Shown: positions 53,413 through 62,723, numbered from the stretch's first letter. The stretch is DNA of 64,000 bases from JAWVFM01 sp963843315 (GCA_963843315.1 CAWJJU010000005.1:434001-498000); one strand, 5' to 3'. Numbers and translations: made by a program. Notes: generated by a model not told the origin, from the letters alone.

Positions 53413-54555
53413 ATGAGGCGTGGCATGGAGGCAGGCACCCGGCGCACGATCTCGGTGATCGTCGCCGCGTTCGCCCTCGCCGCCCTGGCGCTGGCTCCCG
53501 GGAGCGCCCTCGCTCACAACAAGACCACATGGCTCTGCCGCCCGGGCCTCGACAGGAACCCGTGCCTGCCCGGCATGTCGACGACGCGCATGTCGAACGA
53601 CGGCAGCACGGCTCTCCGCGAGTTCACCCCTCAGAAGGCCGGCAAGCCGAAGATCGACTGCTTCTACGTCTACCCCACCGTCTCTGACGACCAGAAGCCG
53701 AACTCCGACCTCTCGATCGACCCGGAGGAGCGCTCGATCGCGCTCTATCAGGCGGCGCGCTACTCGACCCAATGCCGCGTGTTCGCGCCGATGTATCGCC
53801 AGATCACGCTGCAGGGCATCCTCGGCGGAACACCGACCCCCAAGTCGAGCGCCATCGCCTACCGAAGCGCGGTGAAGGGGTGGAAGGAGTACCTCCGGAA
53901 GTTCAACCACGGCCGGCCCTTCGTGCTCATCGGGCACTCGCAGGGCAGCTTCATCCTGCGCCAGATGATCGCCGACCGCATCGACTCGAACCCCGAGCTT
54001 CGCCACCAGCTGGTCTCGGCCATCCTGCTCGGCGGCAACATCCTGGTGAAGAAGGGCAAGACCTACGGCGGGGACTTCCAGAAGATCCGCGGCTGCCAGA
54101 CCCAGACCCAGCTCCACTGCGTGGTCGGCTGGTCCACCTTCAACGCACCGGTGCCCGACGACGCCCTGTTCGGCCGCGTCAGCACTGGCATCGGGGGGCC
54201 GGGCCCGTCGAAGGACGAGGTGCTCTGCGACTTCCCGCTCTCCGGCGAGCTGAAGGCGATCATGCCCACCAAGCCGTTCGCACCGGGCACCACCATCGGG
54301 CTCGCGACGAGCCTCATCGGCTTCCCGCAGGCGAACACCGACACGGCCTGGGCCGAGTACGACCACGCTTATGACGGCAGCTGCTCGAGTGCCGACAAGG
54401 CCAACGTCCTGCAGATCAGCGGGAATCCGGGCGCGCCGCAGCTGAACGCGATTCCGGATTCCACCTGGGGCCTGCACCTGGCCGACGCGAACATCGCGCT
54501 CGGCAACCTCACCCATCTCGTCCGCCGCGAGATCCAGGCCTACTTCTCCCGCTGA
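53413..54555 (+). CDS. Secreted DUF3089 lipase-like protein
   Basis: An intact 380-residue exported alpha/beta-hydrolase. A signal peptide (VIVAAFALAALALAPGSALA) precedes the DUF3089 domain, with FYVYPTVS, the nucleophile elbow PFVLIGHSQGSFILRQM (about residue 178) and a late GLHLADANIAL containing the probable catalytic His. Four or more Cys suggest disulphides. It follows the PI-PLC-like gene by 51 bases on the same strand, forming a pair of secreted lipid-active enzymes. Confidence 0.8.
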   Translation: MRRGMEAGTRRTISVIVAAFALAALALAPGSALAHNKTTWLCRPGLDRNPCLPGMSTTRMSNDGSTALREFTPQKAGKPKIDCFYVYPTVSDDQKPNSDLSIDPEERSIALYQAARYSTQCRVFAPMYRQITLQGILGGTPTPKSSAIAYRSAVKGWKEYLRKFNHGRPFVLIGHSQGSFILRQMIADRIDSNPELRHQLVSAILLGGNILVKKGKTYGGDFQKIRGCQTQTQLHCVVGWSTFNAPVPDDALFGRVSTGIGGPGPSKDEVLCDFPLSGELKAIMPTKPFAPGTTIGLATSLIGFPQANTDTAWAEYDHAYDGSCSSADKANVLQISGNPGAPQLNAIPDSTWGLHLADANIALGNLTHLVRREIQAYFSR

Positions 54556-54565
54556 GGATCTCGGG

Positions 54566-55394
54566 TTGACCGAGGTCGCCCAGCGCCGCGCCGCCGGCCT
54601 CGCCTACCGCGAGGCGGTCCCCGACGGCGAGCCCAAGGTGCGACCCGGTGCTCTGCGTCCACGGCTTTCCGGAGAGCTCGTACATGTGGCAGCGCCTGCT
54701 GCCCGCGCTGGCGGACGAGGGCTACCGCGCGCTGGCGCCCGACCTGGCCGGCTTCGGCGACTCGCCGCCGGACCCGCCTGGCACCTGGGAGCGCCACATC
54801 GCCGAGCTCGAGCGCCTGTGCGCCGAGCTCGAGCTTGGAAGCGTCGCGCTGATCGTCCACGACTGGGGCGGTCTCATCGGCCTGCGCTGGGCGTGCGATC
54901 ACCCGGGGCGTGCCGGCTCGATCGTCGCCAGCGACACCGGCTTCTTCCCCGACGGCAAATGGCACGGCCTGGCCAAGGCCATGCGCACCTCGGGCCAGGG
55001 CGAGGAGCTGATGGGGCAGTTCACCCGCGAGGGATTCGGCGGCATGATGGCCGCCCTCTCCCCCGGCTTCGACGAGACGGCGATCGAGGAGTACTGGAAG
55101 TCGTTCGCGACCCCGGAGGGGCGGCAGGGCCTGCTCGAGCTCTACCGCTCGGGCGACTTCGAGAAGATGGAGCCGTACCGGGGGCGGCTCGCCTCCCTGG
55201 GGGTGCCATTCCTGGCGCTGTGGGGCGAGAACGACGAGTTCGCGCCCGTCGCCGGCGCCTACCGCTTCCGCAAGGAGATCCCGAACGCGCGGGTGGAGGT
55301 CGTGGAGGGCGCCGGACATTTCCTGTTCGCCGACGAGCCCGAACGCTGCGCGGAGGCCGTGATCGCCTTCCTCGAGAACACGTACCGGGTGTAG
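54566..55394 (+). CDS. Alpha/beta hydrolase, haloalkane-dehalogenase-like (one frameshift)
   Basis: About 275 residues. After a TTG start and RRAAGLAYREAVPDG, one extra C near 54645 breaks the frame just before the oxyanion motif VLCVHGFPESSYMW. The nucleophile elbow is VALIVHDWGGLIGL, with Asp rather than Ser, as in haloalkane dehalogenases and epoxide hydrolases; the acid is in LWGENDEF and the His in GAGHFLFADEP. It is cytosolic. The substrate is unknown. Confidence 0.8.
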
Positions 55395-55423
55395 GCTCGC
55401 CCTCAGTCGACCCCCGGAGGATT

Positions 55424-55966
55424 ATGCGCCGCCTCAGCCGCCACCTCACGTACTCGAACCTCATGGTCACCGCACTCGCGTTCGTCGTCTTCGGGGGCAT
55501 CGCGTACGCCGCGGCCATCGCACCGAAGAACTCCGTCGTCTCGAGCTCGATCAAGAACGGTCAGGTCAAGGACGCCGACGTCGCGCAGCCGGCCGTCCAC
55601 AGCGCCGGCCTGTCGCTGGACGCGTCGGGCACGTGCGGAAGCGTCAGCAACGAGTGGGCAAGCGCGCTGGGTGCCACCGTCGGCTACTACCGCGACGTCC
55701 AGGGAGACGTTCATCTCCAGGGAATCGCAGAATCCTGTGGCAGCCCGGCCAGCAGCACCCACATCTTCGTCCTCCCGCCGGGGTTCCGCCCATCGCAGCC
55801 GAACGAGTACTTCGCTGTCTACAAGGCTGATGACGACACGATGGCCGCGCTCTGGGTGGACAGCTCCGGGATCGTGCGCGTGGTATCCGCGTCGCCCGAC
55901 GACAAGTTCGCGCTCGACGGGGTCACCTTCCTGTGCGGCCCGTCGGGAACGCACGGCTGCCCCTAG
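55424..55966 (+). CDS. Exported protein with NSVVSSSIKNG motif
   Basis: An intact 180-residue protein. A signal anchor (LMVTALAFVVFGGIAYAAA) is followed by PKNSVVSSSIKNGQVKDADV, a segment repeated in many proteins of these actinobacteria, and a beta-rich domain with three Cys (GTCGSV, ESCGSP, FLCGPS). It has a GGAGG ribosome-binding site four bases upstream of the ATG. Function unknown; probably surface-exposed. Confidence 0.6.
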   Translation: MRRLSRHLTYSNLMVTALAFVVFGGIAYAAAIAPKNSVVSSSIKNGQVKDADVAQPAVHSAGLSLDASGTCGSVSNEWASALGATVGYYRDVQGDVHLQGIAESCGSPASSTHIFVLPPGFRPSQPNEYFAVYKADDDTMAALWVDSSGIVRVVSASPDDKFALDGVTFLCGPSGTHGCP

Positions 55967-55996
55967 TCCTCACCGCCTGAGACAATCCCGGGGGCC

Positions 55997-56911
55997 ATGG
56001 ACCGGCTCATCATCTACGCGATTCCGGGGTTCGTGCTGCTGCTCGTGGTCGAGCTGCTGTCGTTTCGCCTCGCCCAGGACGACGACGAGCTCGTCGGCTA
56101 CGAGCTTCGCGACACCCAGACCAGCCTGTCGATGGGCGGCGGCAACCTGCTGATCAACGCCGGCTGGACGTTCGTCGTGGCCCTCGTGTACCAGGGCCTG
56201 TACGAGGCCTCGCCCTGGAGCATTCCCGCCGACGTCGTGTGGTCGTGGGTCCTGCTGTTCTTCCTCGACGACTTCGCCTACTACTGGTTTCACCGCGTCT
56301 CGCACGAGGTGCGCCTGTTCTGGGGCAGCCACGTGGTGCACCACTCCTCGCAGCACTTCAACCTCTCCACGGCGCTGCGGCAGACCTGGGTGCCCATGAC
56401 CTACTTCCCGTTCTGGATCCCGCTCGCCCTGGCGGGCTTTCGGCCGTGGATGATCTTCACCCAGCAGTCGATCAGCCTCATCTACCAGTTCTGGATTCAC
56501 ACGGAGCGGATCGGCCGCCTGCCGCGTCCGGTCGAGTTCGCCTTCAACACGCCGAGCCATCACCGCGTCCACCACGGCTCCCAGCACCAGTACCTCGACC
56601 GCAACTACGGCGGGATCCTGATCATCTGGGATCGGCTGTTCGGGACCTTCGAGCCGGAGGGCGAGCGCGTCCGCTACGGCCTGACCAAGAACCTGAAGAC
56701 GTTCCACCCAGTGAAGGTTGCGTTCGGTGAGTACCGCTCGATCTCCGAGGACGTCCGCAACGCCCAAAGCTGGCGCGAACGCCTCGGCTACGTCTTTCGC
56801 GGGCCGGGCTGGACGCCCGACCAGGCGGCCGACCGCCGTGAGCTCGAGCGCGAGGTTCCAGACGCGCCGGCGCCCACGCCGGCGGCGCAAATGGCCTCGC
56901 CTTTGCCCTGA
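55997..56911 (+). CDS. Sterol desaturase / fatty acid hydroxylase family protein
   Basis: An intact 304-residue membrane di-iron enzyme. His clusters are in YYWFHRVSHEVRLFW, SHVVHHSSQHFN and the C-terminal SHHRVHHGSQHQYLD, matching the eight-His pattern of the family. Four hydrophobic segments flank them. It hydroxylates or desaturates lipids at the membrane. The electron donor may be the ferredoxin system 6 kb upstream, which is only a guess. Confidence 0.85.
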   Translation: MDRLIIYAIPGFVLLLVVELLSFRLAQDDDELVGYELRDTQTSLSMGGGNLLINAGWTFVVALVYQGLYEASPWSIPADVVWSWVLLFFLDDFAYYWFHRVSHEVRLFWGSHVVHHSSQHFNLSTALRQTWVPMTYFPFWIPLALAGFRPWMIFTQQSISLIYQFWIHTERIGRLPRPVEFAFNTPSHHRVHHGSQHQYLDRNYGGILIIWDRLFGTFEPEGERVRYGLTKNLKTFHPVKVAFGEYRSISEDVRNAQSWRERLGYVFRGPGWTPDQAADRRELEREVPDAPAPTPAAQMASPLP

Positions 56912-57071
56912 CGTTCCGTCAGGAGTAGCGTTGTACCCACGTGCCGGTGATCACAACCGGGTCACAGGGTGCAGGGCCGGCTTGCCTATAAGGGGGTAGG
57001 GCCGACCACATCCAGGCCTAAAGAAGGCCGGGATAACAGTCGATCAGGTCTATGAGGAAGCTCAGGTTCAC

Positions 57072-58076
57072 ATGTACGTTCGCCACTCAAACGGAACGGA
57101 CTCCGGCTTGGGACAGGTTCACGCTGCCGAGGCGCTGCGAGCGCTGACGGAGGCAGTTCAGGACCTCTCACTGGCCGATTCCGTCGAGGAGATCCAGCGC
57201 ATCGCCGCGAGGGCGGCGCGCGGGATCGCCGGCGCCGACGGTGCTGCCATCGTCCTGCGGGAGGGCGCTGACTGCGATTACGTCGAGGAGGACGCGCCGG
57301 AGCCGCTTCTCGAGGGCACCAAGCTTCCCATCGACTCGTGCCTGAGCGGCGCCGCCATCCTCGGCGACCGGCCGGTCGTCGCCCCCGACGTCCACAGCGA
57401 CCCGCGCGTTCCCGGGGACGCCTACGGGCAGACCTTCGTGCGGAGCCTCCTCGCCGTGCCCATCCGCGCCCACGACCCCATGGGAGCCATCGAGATTCAC
57501 TGGTCCACACGCCACGAGGCCGACGAGGACGAGATGGGCCTCGCCCAGGCGCTCGCCGACAGCACGGCCGTGGCGATCACCCGCGTGCTCGACGGAGCCA
57601 ACGGCTCCTCCAACGGCAACGGGCTGGCCGCGCTCGACAGGCTCACCGGCCTGATCGACGGCCGCTCGTGGGAGCGCGCGCTCGCCACCAAGGTCGGCGA
57701 GGGCGTGCAGCCGCTGTGCATCGCGCTGCTGGACATCAACCATCTTCGCGCCGTCAACGAGGCGTGGGGCGAGTCGGCCGGCGATCAGATCCTGCGCGAG
57801 TCCGCGGAGGCTTGGAAGGGCGTGGTCCGCGAGGGCGACGTCCTCGCCCGGCTGGGCGGCGACGAGTTCGGCGTGATGCTCCCTCGCTGCGAGATCCACG
57901 CCGCGCGGCAGATCGCCGAGCGGCTTCGCTCCGCCGTTCCCCGGGGCCGCTCCGCCTCGGTGGGCCTGGCCGCTTGGGACGGCGAGGAGGATGCCGACGC
58001 GCTCACCGCGCGCGCGGACAGCGCCGTGGCCGACGCCAAGGCGATCGACGGCGGCGCCGTGATGCTCGCGCGTTAG
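57072..58076 (+). CDS. GAF-GGDEF diguanylate cyclase
   Basis: An intact 334-residue soluble protein. A GAF sensor domain (residues about 20-175, with VPIRAHDPMGAIEIHWS) is joined to a GGDEF domain with the active-site sequence LGGDEFGVML at about residue 262. The inhibitory I-site RxxD is present as REGD exactly five residues before GGDEF, so product inhibition is likely. It makes c-di-GMP. No EAL domain or effector is adjacent. The 160-base upstream interval contains no recognisable riboswitch. Confidence 0.88.
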   Translation: MYVRHSNGTDSGLGQVHAAEALRALTEAVQDLSLADSVEEIQRIAARAARGIAGADGAAIVLREGADCDYVEEDAPEPLLEGTKLPIDSCLSGAAILGDRPVVAPDVHSDPRVPGDAYGQTFVRSLLAVPIRAHDPMGAIEIHWSTRHEADEDEMGLAQALADSTAVAITRVLDGANGSSNGNGLAALDRLTGLIDGRSWERALATKVGEGVQPLCIALLDINHLRAVNEAWGESAGDQILRESAEAWKGVVREGDVLARLGGDEFGVMLPRCEIHAARQIAERLRSAVPRGRSASVGLAAWDGEEDADALTARADSAVADAKAIDGGAVMLAR

Positions 58077-58101
58077 CGCGGGCGCCGGTTCCGATCAGCG
58101 A

Positions 58102-58569
58102 TCAGGCAGAGGCGAGCGCGTTGGCCGCGCCGTCGCCATCGCGCTCGGCCGCGGCGAGCTCGCGCAGGCGCTGGAAGTAGACGATCTCTCCGCCCGCGCC
58201 CCACTGGCCCTCGGGGACCTCGTACATCAGCACCCACACGCGGGTGAGGGCCTCCTCGGCGGGAATGCCGGCGGCCTCGCGCAGGATCTCCGTGGCGGCG
58301 CTCACCATCTCGGCGCGGCGGCGCTCCGAGAGCGCCCCCTCAGGGGTCGTGACCTCCAGGCGGACGATCGGCTTCTCCACAGGCTTGCCGGCCGCAAGCA
58401 CGGCGCCCGCCGGCTTCTCGTCCACGTACACCCATGTGATCGAGCGGAAGAACTCCGTGTCGGGAGCGCGCTCGGCCCGCAGCAGCGCGGTCGTCAGCTT
58501 CTCGGCGACCTCCTCGCGAATCTCCGGCGTGAAGGTCCCCTCGGGGACGGTGAGGCTCATCATGGGCAT
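58102..58569 (-). CDS. Tautomerase-like protein
   Basis: An intact 155-residue protein starting MPMMSLTVPEGTFT. Pro 2 would become the N-terminal catalytic Pro after Met removal, and two beta-alpha-beta halves are visible (SITWVYVDEKPAG and TRVWVLMYEVPEGQWG), as in tautomerase-superfamily members fused in tandem. The role is unknown. It converges with the GGDEF gene. Confidence 0.6.
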   Translation of the reverse strand: MPMMSLTVPEGTFTPEIREEVAEKLTTALLRAERAPDTEFFRSITWVYVDEKPAGAVLAAGKPVEKPIVRLEVTTPEGALSERRRAEMVSAATEILREAAGIPAEEALTRVWVLMYEVPEGQWGAGGEIVYFQRLRELAAAERDGDGAANALASA

Positions 58570-58631
58570 GAGGCAGTCCTTTCGATCGTGGCCCGCCGTT
58601 CATTCTGACGCGGCGCGAGGCCGGGCGTAGA

Positions 58632-59141
58632 GTGGCGGCCGTGGAGCTCGTGCCGTGCGCGGAGGACGACCTGGCGCTGACCGTCGCCCTGGAGACCGAT
58701 CCGGAGACCATGCGCCATCTCGGAGGGCCGGTCTCGGTGGAGTCGGCCGAGCAGGCGCACCGGCGGCGCCTCGCCGACGACACCGCCGGCTGGTGGCTGA
58801 AGGTCGTGCCCGGTCCGGGCCCGCAGGCGGCGGGCCTGATCGGCATCTGGCTCTCCGATTGGGAGGGCCGCGAGATCCACGAGGCCGCGTGGATGCTGCT
58901 GGCGGAGTTCCGCGGCCGCGGGCTTGCCCGCGAGGCGGTCGTCAAGCTGCTCGAGCGGGCGCGCGCCGAGCCCTCGATGACCCAGGTCCACGCCTTTCCC
59001 AACGTCGAGAACCCCGCTTCGAACGCGCTGTGCCGCAGCCTGGGATTCAGGAGCGAGGGCGAGTCCGACGCCGAGTTTCGCGGGACTCCCCTCCACGTCC
59101 GCCACTGGCTGATCGACGTGGCGGGCGACGAGCAGCGCTAG
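58632..59141 (+). CDS. GNAT-family N-acetyltransferase, RimJ/RimL-like
   Basis: An intact 169-residue acetyltransferase with EAAWMLLAEFRGRGLAREAVVKLL (acetyl-CoA site) and NVENPASNALCRSLGFRSEG. The RimL-like pattern suggests acetylation of an N-terminus or small amine. It starts with GTG and overlaps the convergent MFS gene by four bases. Confidence 0.78.
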   Translation: MAAVELVPCAEDDLALTVALETDPETMRHLGGPVSVESAEQAHRRRLADDTAGWWLKVVPGPGPQAAGLIGIWLSDWEGREIHEAAWMLLAEFRGRGLAREAVVKLLERARAEPSMTQVHAFPNVENPASNALCRSLGFRSEGESDAEFRGTPLHVRHWLIDVAGDEQR

Positions 59142-60607
59142 GCCCGCTCGGGCGAGAGCTCCGGCGCGGGCGCCGGCTGACGCGCCGGTGGGCGCAGGAG
59201 GGCCGCCGCCACGATGGCGCCGAGAAGGCAGGTCACCGCGCCGATGAGGAAGGCGGTCTGGTAGCCGTCGGTCTGGGCGGCCAGGGCCGAGACCCCGGTG
59301 GCCGCGCGGGAGCTGGTCTGCGACGCGGCGATGGTGCTGAGCGCGGCGAGGCCCAGCGCGCCGCCCACCAGGCGAGAGGTGTTGATCATCCCCGAGGCCA
59401 GGCCGCTCTCCGTGCGCGCGACGCCCTGCACGGCGGCGATGGTCACCGGCACCATCGAGGTGCCGAGGCCGATGGCGGCGAGGATCCCTCCCGGCAGCAC
59501 GTCGGCCGAATAGCTGCCGCCCGCTCGCACGCGGGTGAGCAACGCCAGGCCCACGGCGGCCGAGAGCATGCCGGCGGTCAGCACGCGCCGCACGCCGAAG
59601 CGGTTGACGAACCTCGGGGCGAGCGTCGACGCCGCAACGATGCTGAGCGTCATCGGCAGGAACAGCAGCCCGGTCTCGAGGGCGTCATGGCCCAGCACCT
59701 GCTGGAGGTAGAGCGAGACGAAGAACCACATCGCGAACAGCGCCGAACCGAGCAGGAAGATCACGATGTTCGCCGCCCGCAGCGTGGGCATCGAGAAGAT
59801 GCGCAGGGGCATCAGCGGCGCCTTGGCGATCCGGCCCTCGATCACGATGAACGAGGCGATGAGGACCAGCGAGACCGCGAGCGGGATGAGCACACCGGAG
59901 CTGGTCCAGCCGAGGTCGTCGGTGCGGACGATCCCGTAGACCAGGGCGGTGAGGCCACCGGTGATCGTCACCGCGCCGGCGAGGTCGAAGTGGCCGGCGG
60001 TGCTCGCGCGGGCGTCGACGGGCACGATGCCCCGGCCCACGAGGACGACTCCGATCCCGATTGGGACGTTGATGATGAAGATCGCGGGCCAGCCGAAGGC
60101 CTGCGTGAGGATGCCGCCCAGCAGCACCCCCGAGGTGCCGCCGAGGCCGGCCATCGCGCCCCACACGCCCAGGGCGCGGTTGCGTTCGCTGCCCTCCGCG
60201 AAGGAGGTGGCGATGATCGCGAGGCTCGCCGGGGAGATGACGGCGGCGCCGAGGCCCTGCAGGCCGCGGGCGCCGAGCAGCAGGCCCTGCGTGGCGGCCA
60301 GGGCGCAGACGAGCGAGGAGACCGAGAAGAGCCCCGCCCCGAAGAGGAAGACGCGGCGGTGGCCGAGGATGTCGGCAGCGCGGCCGCCGAGCAGGAGGAA
60401 GCCCGCGAAGGCGATCGTGTAGGCGTTGACCACCCACTGCAGGCCCGTCGTCGAGAACCCGAGGCCGTCGTGAATCGACGGCAGCGCGACATTCACGATG
60501 GAGACGTCGAGGATGACCATGTACTGCGCGAGGCAGAGCAGGACGAGGAGGGCTGTCTTGCTCGCACCCCTGCCGAGTGGTCGATTGCTCACGGAAGCCT
60601 GCTCCAT
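59138..60607 (-). CDS. MFS transporter, DHA2/EmrB-QacA type (14 helices)
   Basis: An intact protein of 489 residues from ATG 60607. Motif A region GGRAADILGHRRVFLFGAGLF and the family motif LDVSIVNVALPSIHDGLG (first helix, motif D1) are clear. Fourteen helices are predicted, as in QacA/EmrB proton-driven drug exporters. It is divergent from an ArsR-type regulator, and palindromic operators lie directly upstream, so its expression is probably induced by a drug or stress signal. Confidence 0.88.
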   Translation of the reverse strand: MEQASVSNRPLGRGASKTALLVLLCLAQYMVILDVSIVNVALPSIHDGLGFSTTGLQWVVNAYTIAFAGFLLLGGRAADILGHRRVFLFGAGLFSVSSLVCALAATQGLLLGARGLQGLGAAVISPASLAIIATSFAEGSERNRALGVWGAMAGLGGTSGVLLGGILTQAFGWPAIFIINVPIGIGVVLVGRGIVPVDARASTAGHFDLAGAVTITGGLTALVYGIVRTDDLGWTSSGVLIPLAVSLVLIASFIVIEGRIAKAPLMPLRIFSMPTLRAANIVIFLLGSALFAMWFFVSLYLQQVLGHDALETGLLFLPMTLSIVAASTLAPRFVNRFGVRRVLTAGMLSAAVGLALLTRVRAGGSYSADVLPGGILAAIGLGTSMVPVTIAAVQGVARTESGLASGMINTSRLVGGALGLAALSTIAASQTSSRAATGVSALAAQTDGYQTAFLIGAVTCLLGAIVAAALLRPPARQPAPAPELSPERA

Positions 60608-60610
60608 TGG

Positions 60611-60649
60611 TACGATGGACATCGTATCAACGTACGATGAATCTCGTAC
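60611..60649. promoter_or_regulatory. Double palindromic operator between MFS and ArsR genes
   Basis: Two inverted repeats sit in the 50-base divergent region: TACGATG-GA-CATCGTA (60611-60626) and GTACGA-tgaatc-TCGTAC (60632-60649). Both carry the same TACGA half-site. This is the expected location for the ArsR-family repressor and would block both promoters. Confidence 0.65.
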
Positions 60650-60657
60650 TAAGGCGC

Positions 60658-60984
60658 ATGGCAACAGCCCCGACGGCAACCGATCTCATCACCCTCCCCC
60701 AACCCGGGCGGGAGGATCTCGAGATGACCGCAGTGCTCCACTCGCTGAGCGACCCGCAGCGCCTGAAGATCGTTCGCACCCTCGCCGCAGCCGACGGGCC
60801 GGTTCAGTGCTGCGCCATGGGCCTTGGCGTCTCGAAGTCCACCGCCACTCACCACTTCCGAGTGCTCCGCGAAGCCGGAGTGATCAGCCAGGCGCGCGTC
60901 GGGACCTCGAGGCTCAACACCCTTCGCCGCGCCGACCTCGAGGCTCGCTTCCCGGGACTGCTCGACGCGGTGCTGGCGAGCTAG
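60658..60984 (+). CDS. ArsR-family winged-helix repressor
   Basis: An intact 108-residue regulator. The winged helix-turn-helix is clear: LSDPQRLKIVRTLAA, MGLGVSKSTATHHFRVLREAGVI (recognition helix), and a wing ending RLNTLRRADLEARFPG. The paired Cys in VQCCAMG precede the recognition helix and could sense a metal or thiol reagent. It most likely represses the divergent exporter and itself through the two palindromes. Confidence 0.85.
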   Translation: MATAPTATDLITLPQPGREDLEMTAVLHSLSDPQRLKIVRTLAAADGPVQCCAMGLGVSKSTATHHFRVLREAGVISQARVGTSRLNTLRRADLEARFPGLLDAVLAS

Positions 60985-60989
60985 CCGGC

Positions 60990-61003
60990 CCGGTCCGGAC
61001 CGG
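60990..61003. repeat. Perfect 14-bp palindrome after arsR-like gene
   Basis: CCGGTCCGGACCGG starts six bases after the regulator's stop. There is no T-run, so it is not a classical terminator; it could still form a short stem or be a protein site. Confidence 0.4.
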
Positions 61004-61039
61004 TCGCCAGGGCCTCCCGGGCGCTCGCGAAAGCCCCTG

Positions 61040-61102
61040 TCCTCGATCGCCGTCCCCACGAAGGTGATCCACGGCACCGCGGATCCGGTGTTCCCGACCG
61101 GT
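61040..61102 (+). pseudogene. Possible remnant of an alpha/beta-hydrolase C-terminus
   Basis: The frame reads SIAVPTKVIHGTADPVFPTG, which is the strand and catalytic-Asp loop (VIHGTADP) found near the end of many alpha/beta-hydrolases. Neither the nucleophile region upstream nor the His region downstream is present in any frame, and the surrounding 234-base interval has no full gene. It may be decayed DNA or coincidence. Confidence 0.35.
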
Positions 61103-61218
61103 CGTAGGTCGCACGCGCCGGCGCCGCCACGACAGCCGCTGCAAGCGCGCTCCAGCCATCCGGCCAAGCGTTTACCGTCGGCTCGATCTTCTTTCGGTTC
61201 ACCACTCTCGAAGTTGCG

Positions 61219-61983
61219 TTGCTGCTCTTTGGAGCCATCCTCGGAGCAACCGCCCTGGGAATCCTCATCGGTCGCCGAGTGCGCCACCTTTCGGACGCCC
61301 TCAAGGAGCCGTTCGGGATTCTGCAGGGGGCGCTGCTGGGTGTGGTCGGCCTGATTCTGGCCTTCGGCCTCTCGCTGGCGGTATCGCGCTACGAGGATCG
61401 CCGCGCGGCGATTGTCGACGAGGCCAACGCGATCGGTACCACCTACCTCCGAGCGCAGACGCTCGCCGAGCCGTTCCGGGCCCGGTCCCTGGACCTCCTC
61501 GTCCACTACACCCAGAGCGCTGTCTCCCTCTCGGATCACCTGCCGGGAAGCAGCGACGAGGCCGCGGCGGCCGCGAAAGAGCAGAGGATCCAGCGGCAGC
61601 TCTGGGCCTTGGGCGCCCAGGCTCTGGATACCGCGCCGCTGGCCGGCGCGCCACGGCTCTACGTCGAGACGCTAAACGACATGATCGATGCGCAGACGGT
61701 GCGCATCGCCGCACTCAACAACCAGGTTCCGATGGCCGTCCTCGTGCTCGAGGTGCTCGGCGCGGCTCTCGCCCTGGGGCTCCTCGCCACCTACCTTTCG
61801 ATCATCGGCCGGGGGGTCGCGGCGGTTGCGCTGGCGGCTGTGCTGGTCGCGTTCCTTCTGCTCGTCATCACCGATCTCGACCGGCCGACGCGTGGAATGA
61901 TCCGCGTCCCGGACACCGTGCTGAGAAGCCAGCTGGCTTCGATGCAGCGTTCTCCGGCGGCCCGAGGGCCAGACGGCCCCTAG
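61219..61983 (+). CDS. DUF4239-like (bestrophin-like) membrane protein
   Basis: A 254-residue membrane protein with two helices at the N-terminus (LLLFGAILGATALGILIG; LLGVVGLILAFGLSLAVS), a helical domain with DEANAIGTTYLRAQTL, and two helices at the C-terminus (VLEVLGAALALGLLATYLS; AVLVAFLLLVITDL). This order matches DUF4239. TTG 61219 is the only usual start; the frame is open upstream to a TAG near 61104, so the N-terminus may be longer. Function unknown. Confidence 0.65.
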   Translation: MLLFGAILGATALGILIGRRVRHLSDALKEPFGILQGALLGVVGLILAFGLSLAVSRYEDRRAAIVDEANAIGTTYLRAQTLAEPFRARSLDLLVHYTQSAVSLSDHLPGSSDEAAAAAKEQRIQRQLWALGAQALDTAPLAGAPRLYVETLNDMIDAQTVRIAALNNQVPMAVLVLEVLGAALALGLLATYLSIIGRGVAAVALAAVLVAFLLLVITDLDRPTRGMIRVPDTVLRSQLASMQRSPAARGPDGP

Positions 61984-62072
61984 CCAAGCGCCTCGCGGTA
62001 GCTCTGGTGTCACGCGTCTTGCGCCGCTGGTAGCACCACGCACGCAAACCGCGTGCTCAAAGCCGCTCGATA

Positions 62073-62723
62073 ATGCCGGCGATGACCTCGCCGCGCTTCT
62101 CGACCGAACCTCGGGACAAGCACCGATACACCGAGTCCTTCGATCGTGCCTACTCCCGGTTCGCTCGCGTCTATGACCTGGCCGTCAGGTTGCTGCCGAT
62201 CTGGCGGAGCTGGCTTTGCCACGCACTCCCGCATATCGAAGGTCCACGCGTGCTCGAGGTCTCCTTCGGCACCGGCTGGCTCCTGACTCGTTACGCGGGA
62301 AGGGTGCAGGCGAGCGGTGTCGACCTGAACGCAAAGATGGTTGCGATCGCGCGCGCCAACCTCGACCGGGCCGGCATCCATGCCGAGCTCCTGCAGGCCA
62401 ACGTGGAATCGCTTCCCTTCGCCGATGGCCTCTTCGACACCGTGGTCAACACGATGTCCTTCAGCGGGTATCCGGACGGCGGGCAGGCGATGTCGGAGCT
62501 GCGACGCGTGCTGCGCCCCGGAGGCCGGCTGATCCTGATCGACGTCAATTACCCCAGCGACGGCAACCGGCTCGGAACCGCGCTGGTGAGCATGTGGAAG
62601 CGCTCCGGTGATTTGATCCGCGACATGGACCAGCAGCTGGGTGAGTTCGGTTTTCGGGTGCGCCAGCGAGAGATCGGCGGCTGGGGAAGCGTCCACCTCT
62701 ACATCGCGACCAAGCCGGGATGA
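62073..62723 (+). CDS. Class I SAM-dependent methyltransferase
   Basis: An intact 216-residue protein. SAM-binding motif I reads VLEVSFGTGWLLTRYA, followed by VDLNAKMVAIARANL, LPFADGLFDTVVNTMSF and LRPGGRLILIDV. It resembles UbiE-type enzymes. The substrate is unknown. It overlaps the next methyltransferase by four bases, implying a pair. Confidence 0.78.
   Translation: MPAMTSPRFSTEPRDKHRYTESFDRAYSRFARVYDLAVRLLPIWRSWLCHALPHIEGPRVLEVSFGTGWLLTRYAGRVQASGVDLNAKMVAIARANLDRAGIHAELLQANVESLPFADGLFDTVVNTMSFSGYPDGGQAMSELRRVLRPGGRLILIDVNYPSDGNRLGTALVSMWKRSGDLIRDMDQQLGEFGFRVRQREIGGWGSVHLYIATKPG

Noticed and set aside
56912..57071. Possible c-di-GMP riboswitch before the GGDEF gene
   Set aside because: The conserved GEMM core sequences were not found; only scattered short complementary stretches are present.
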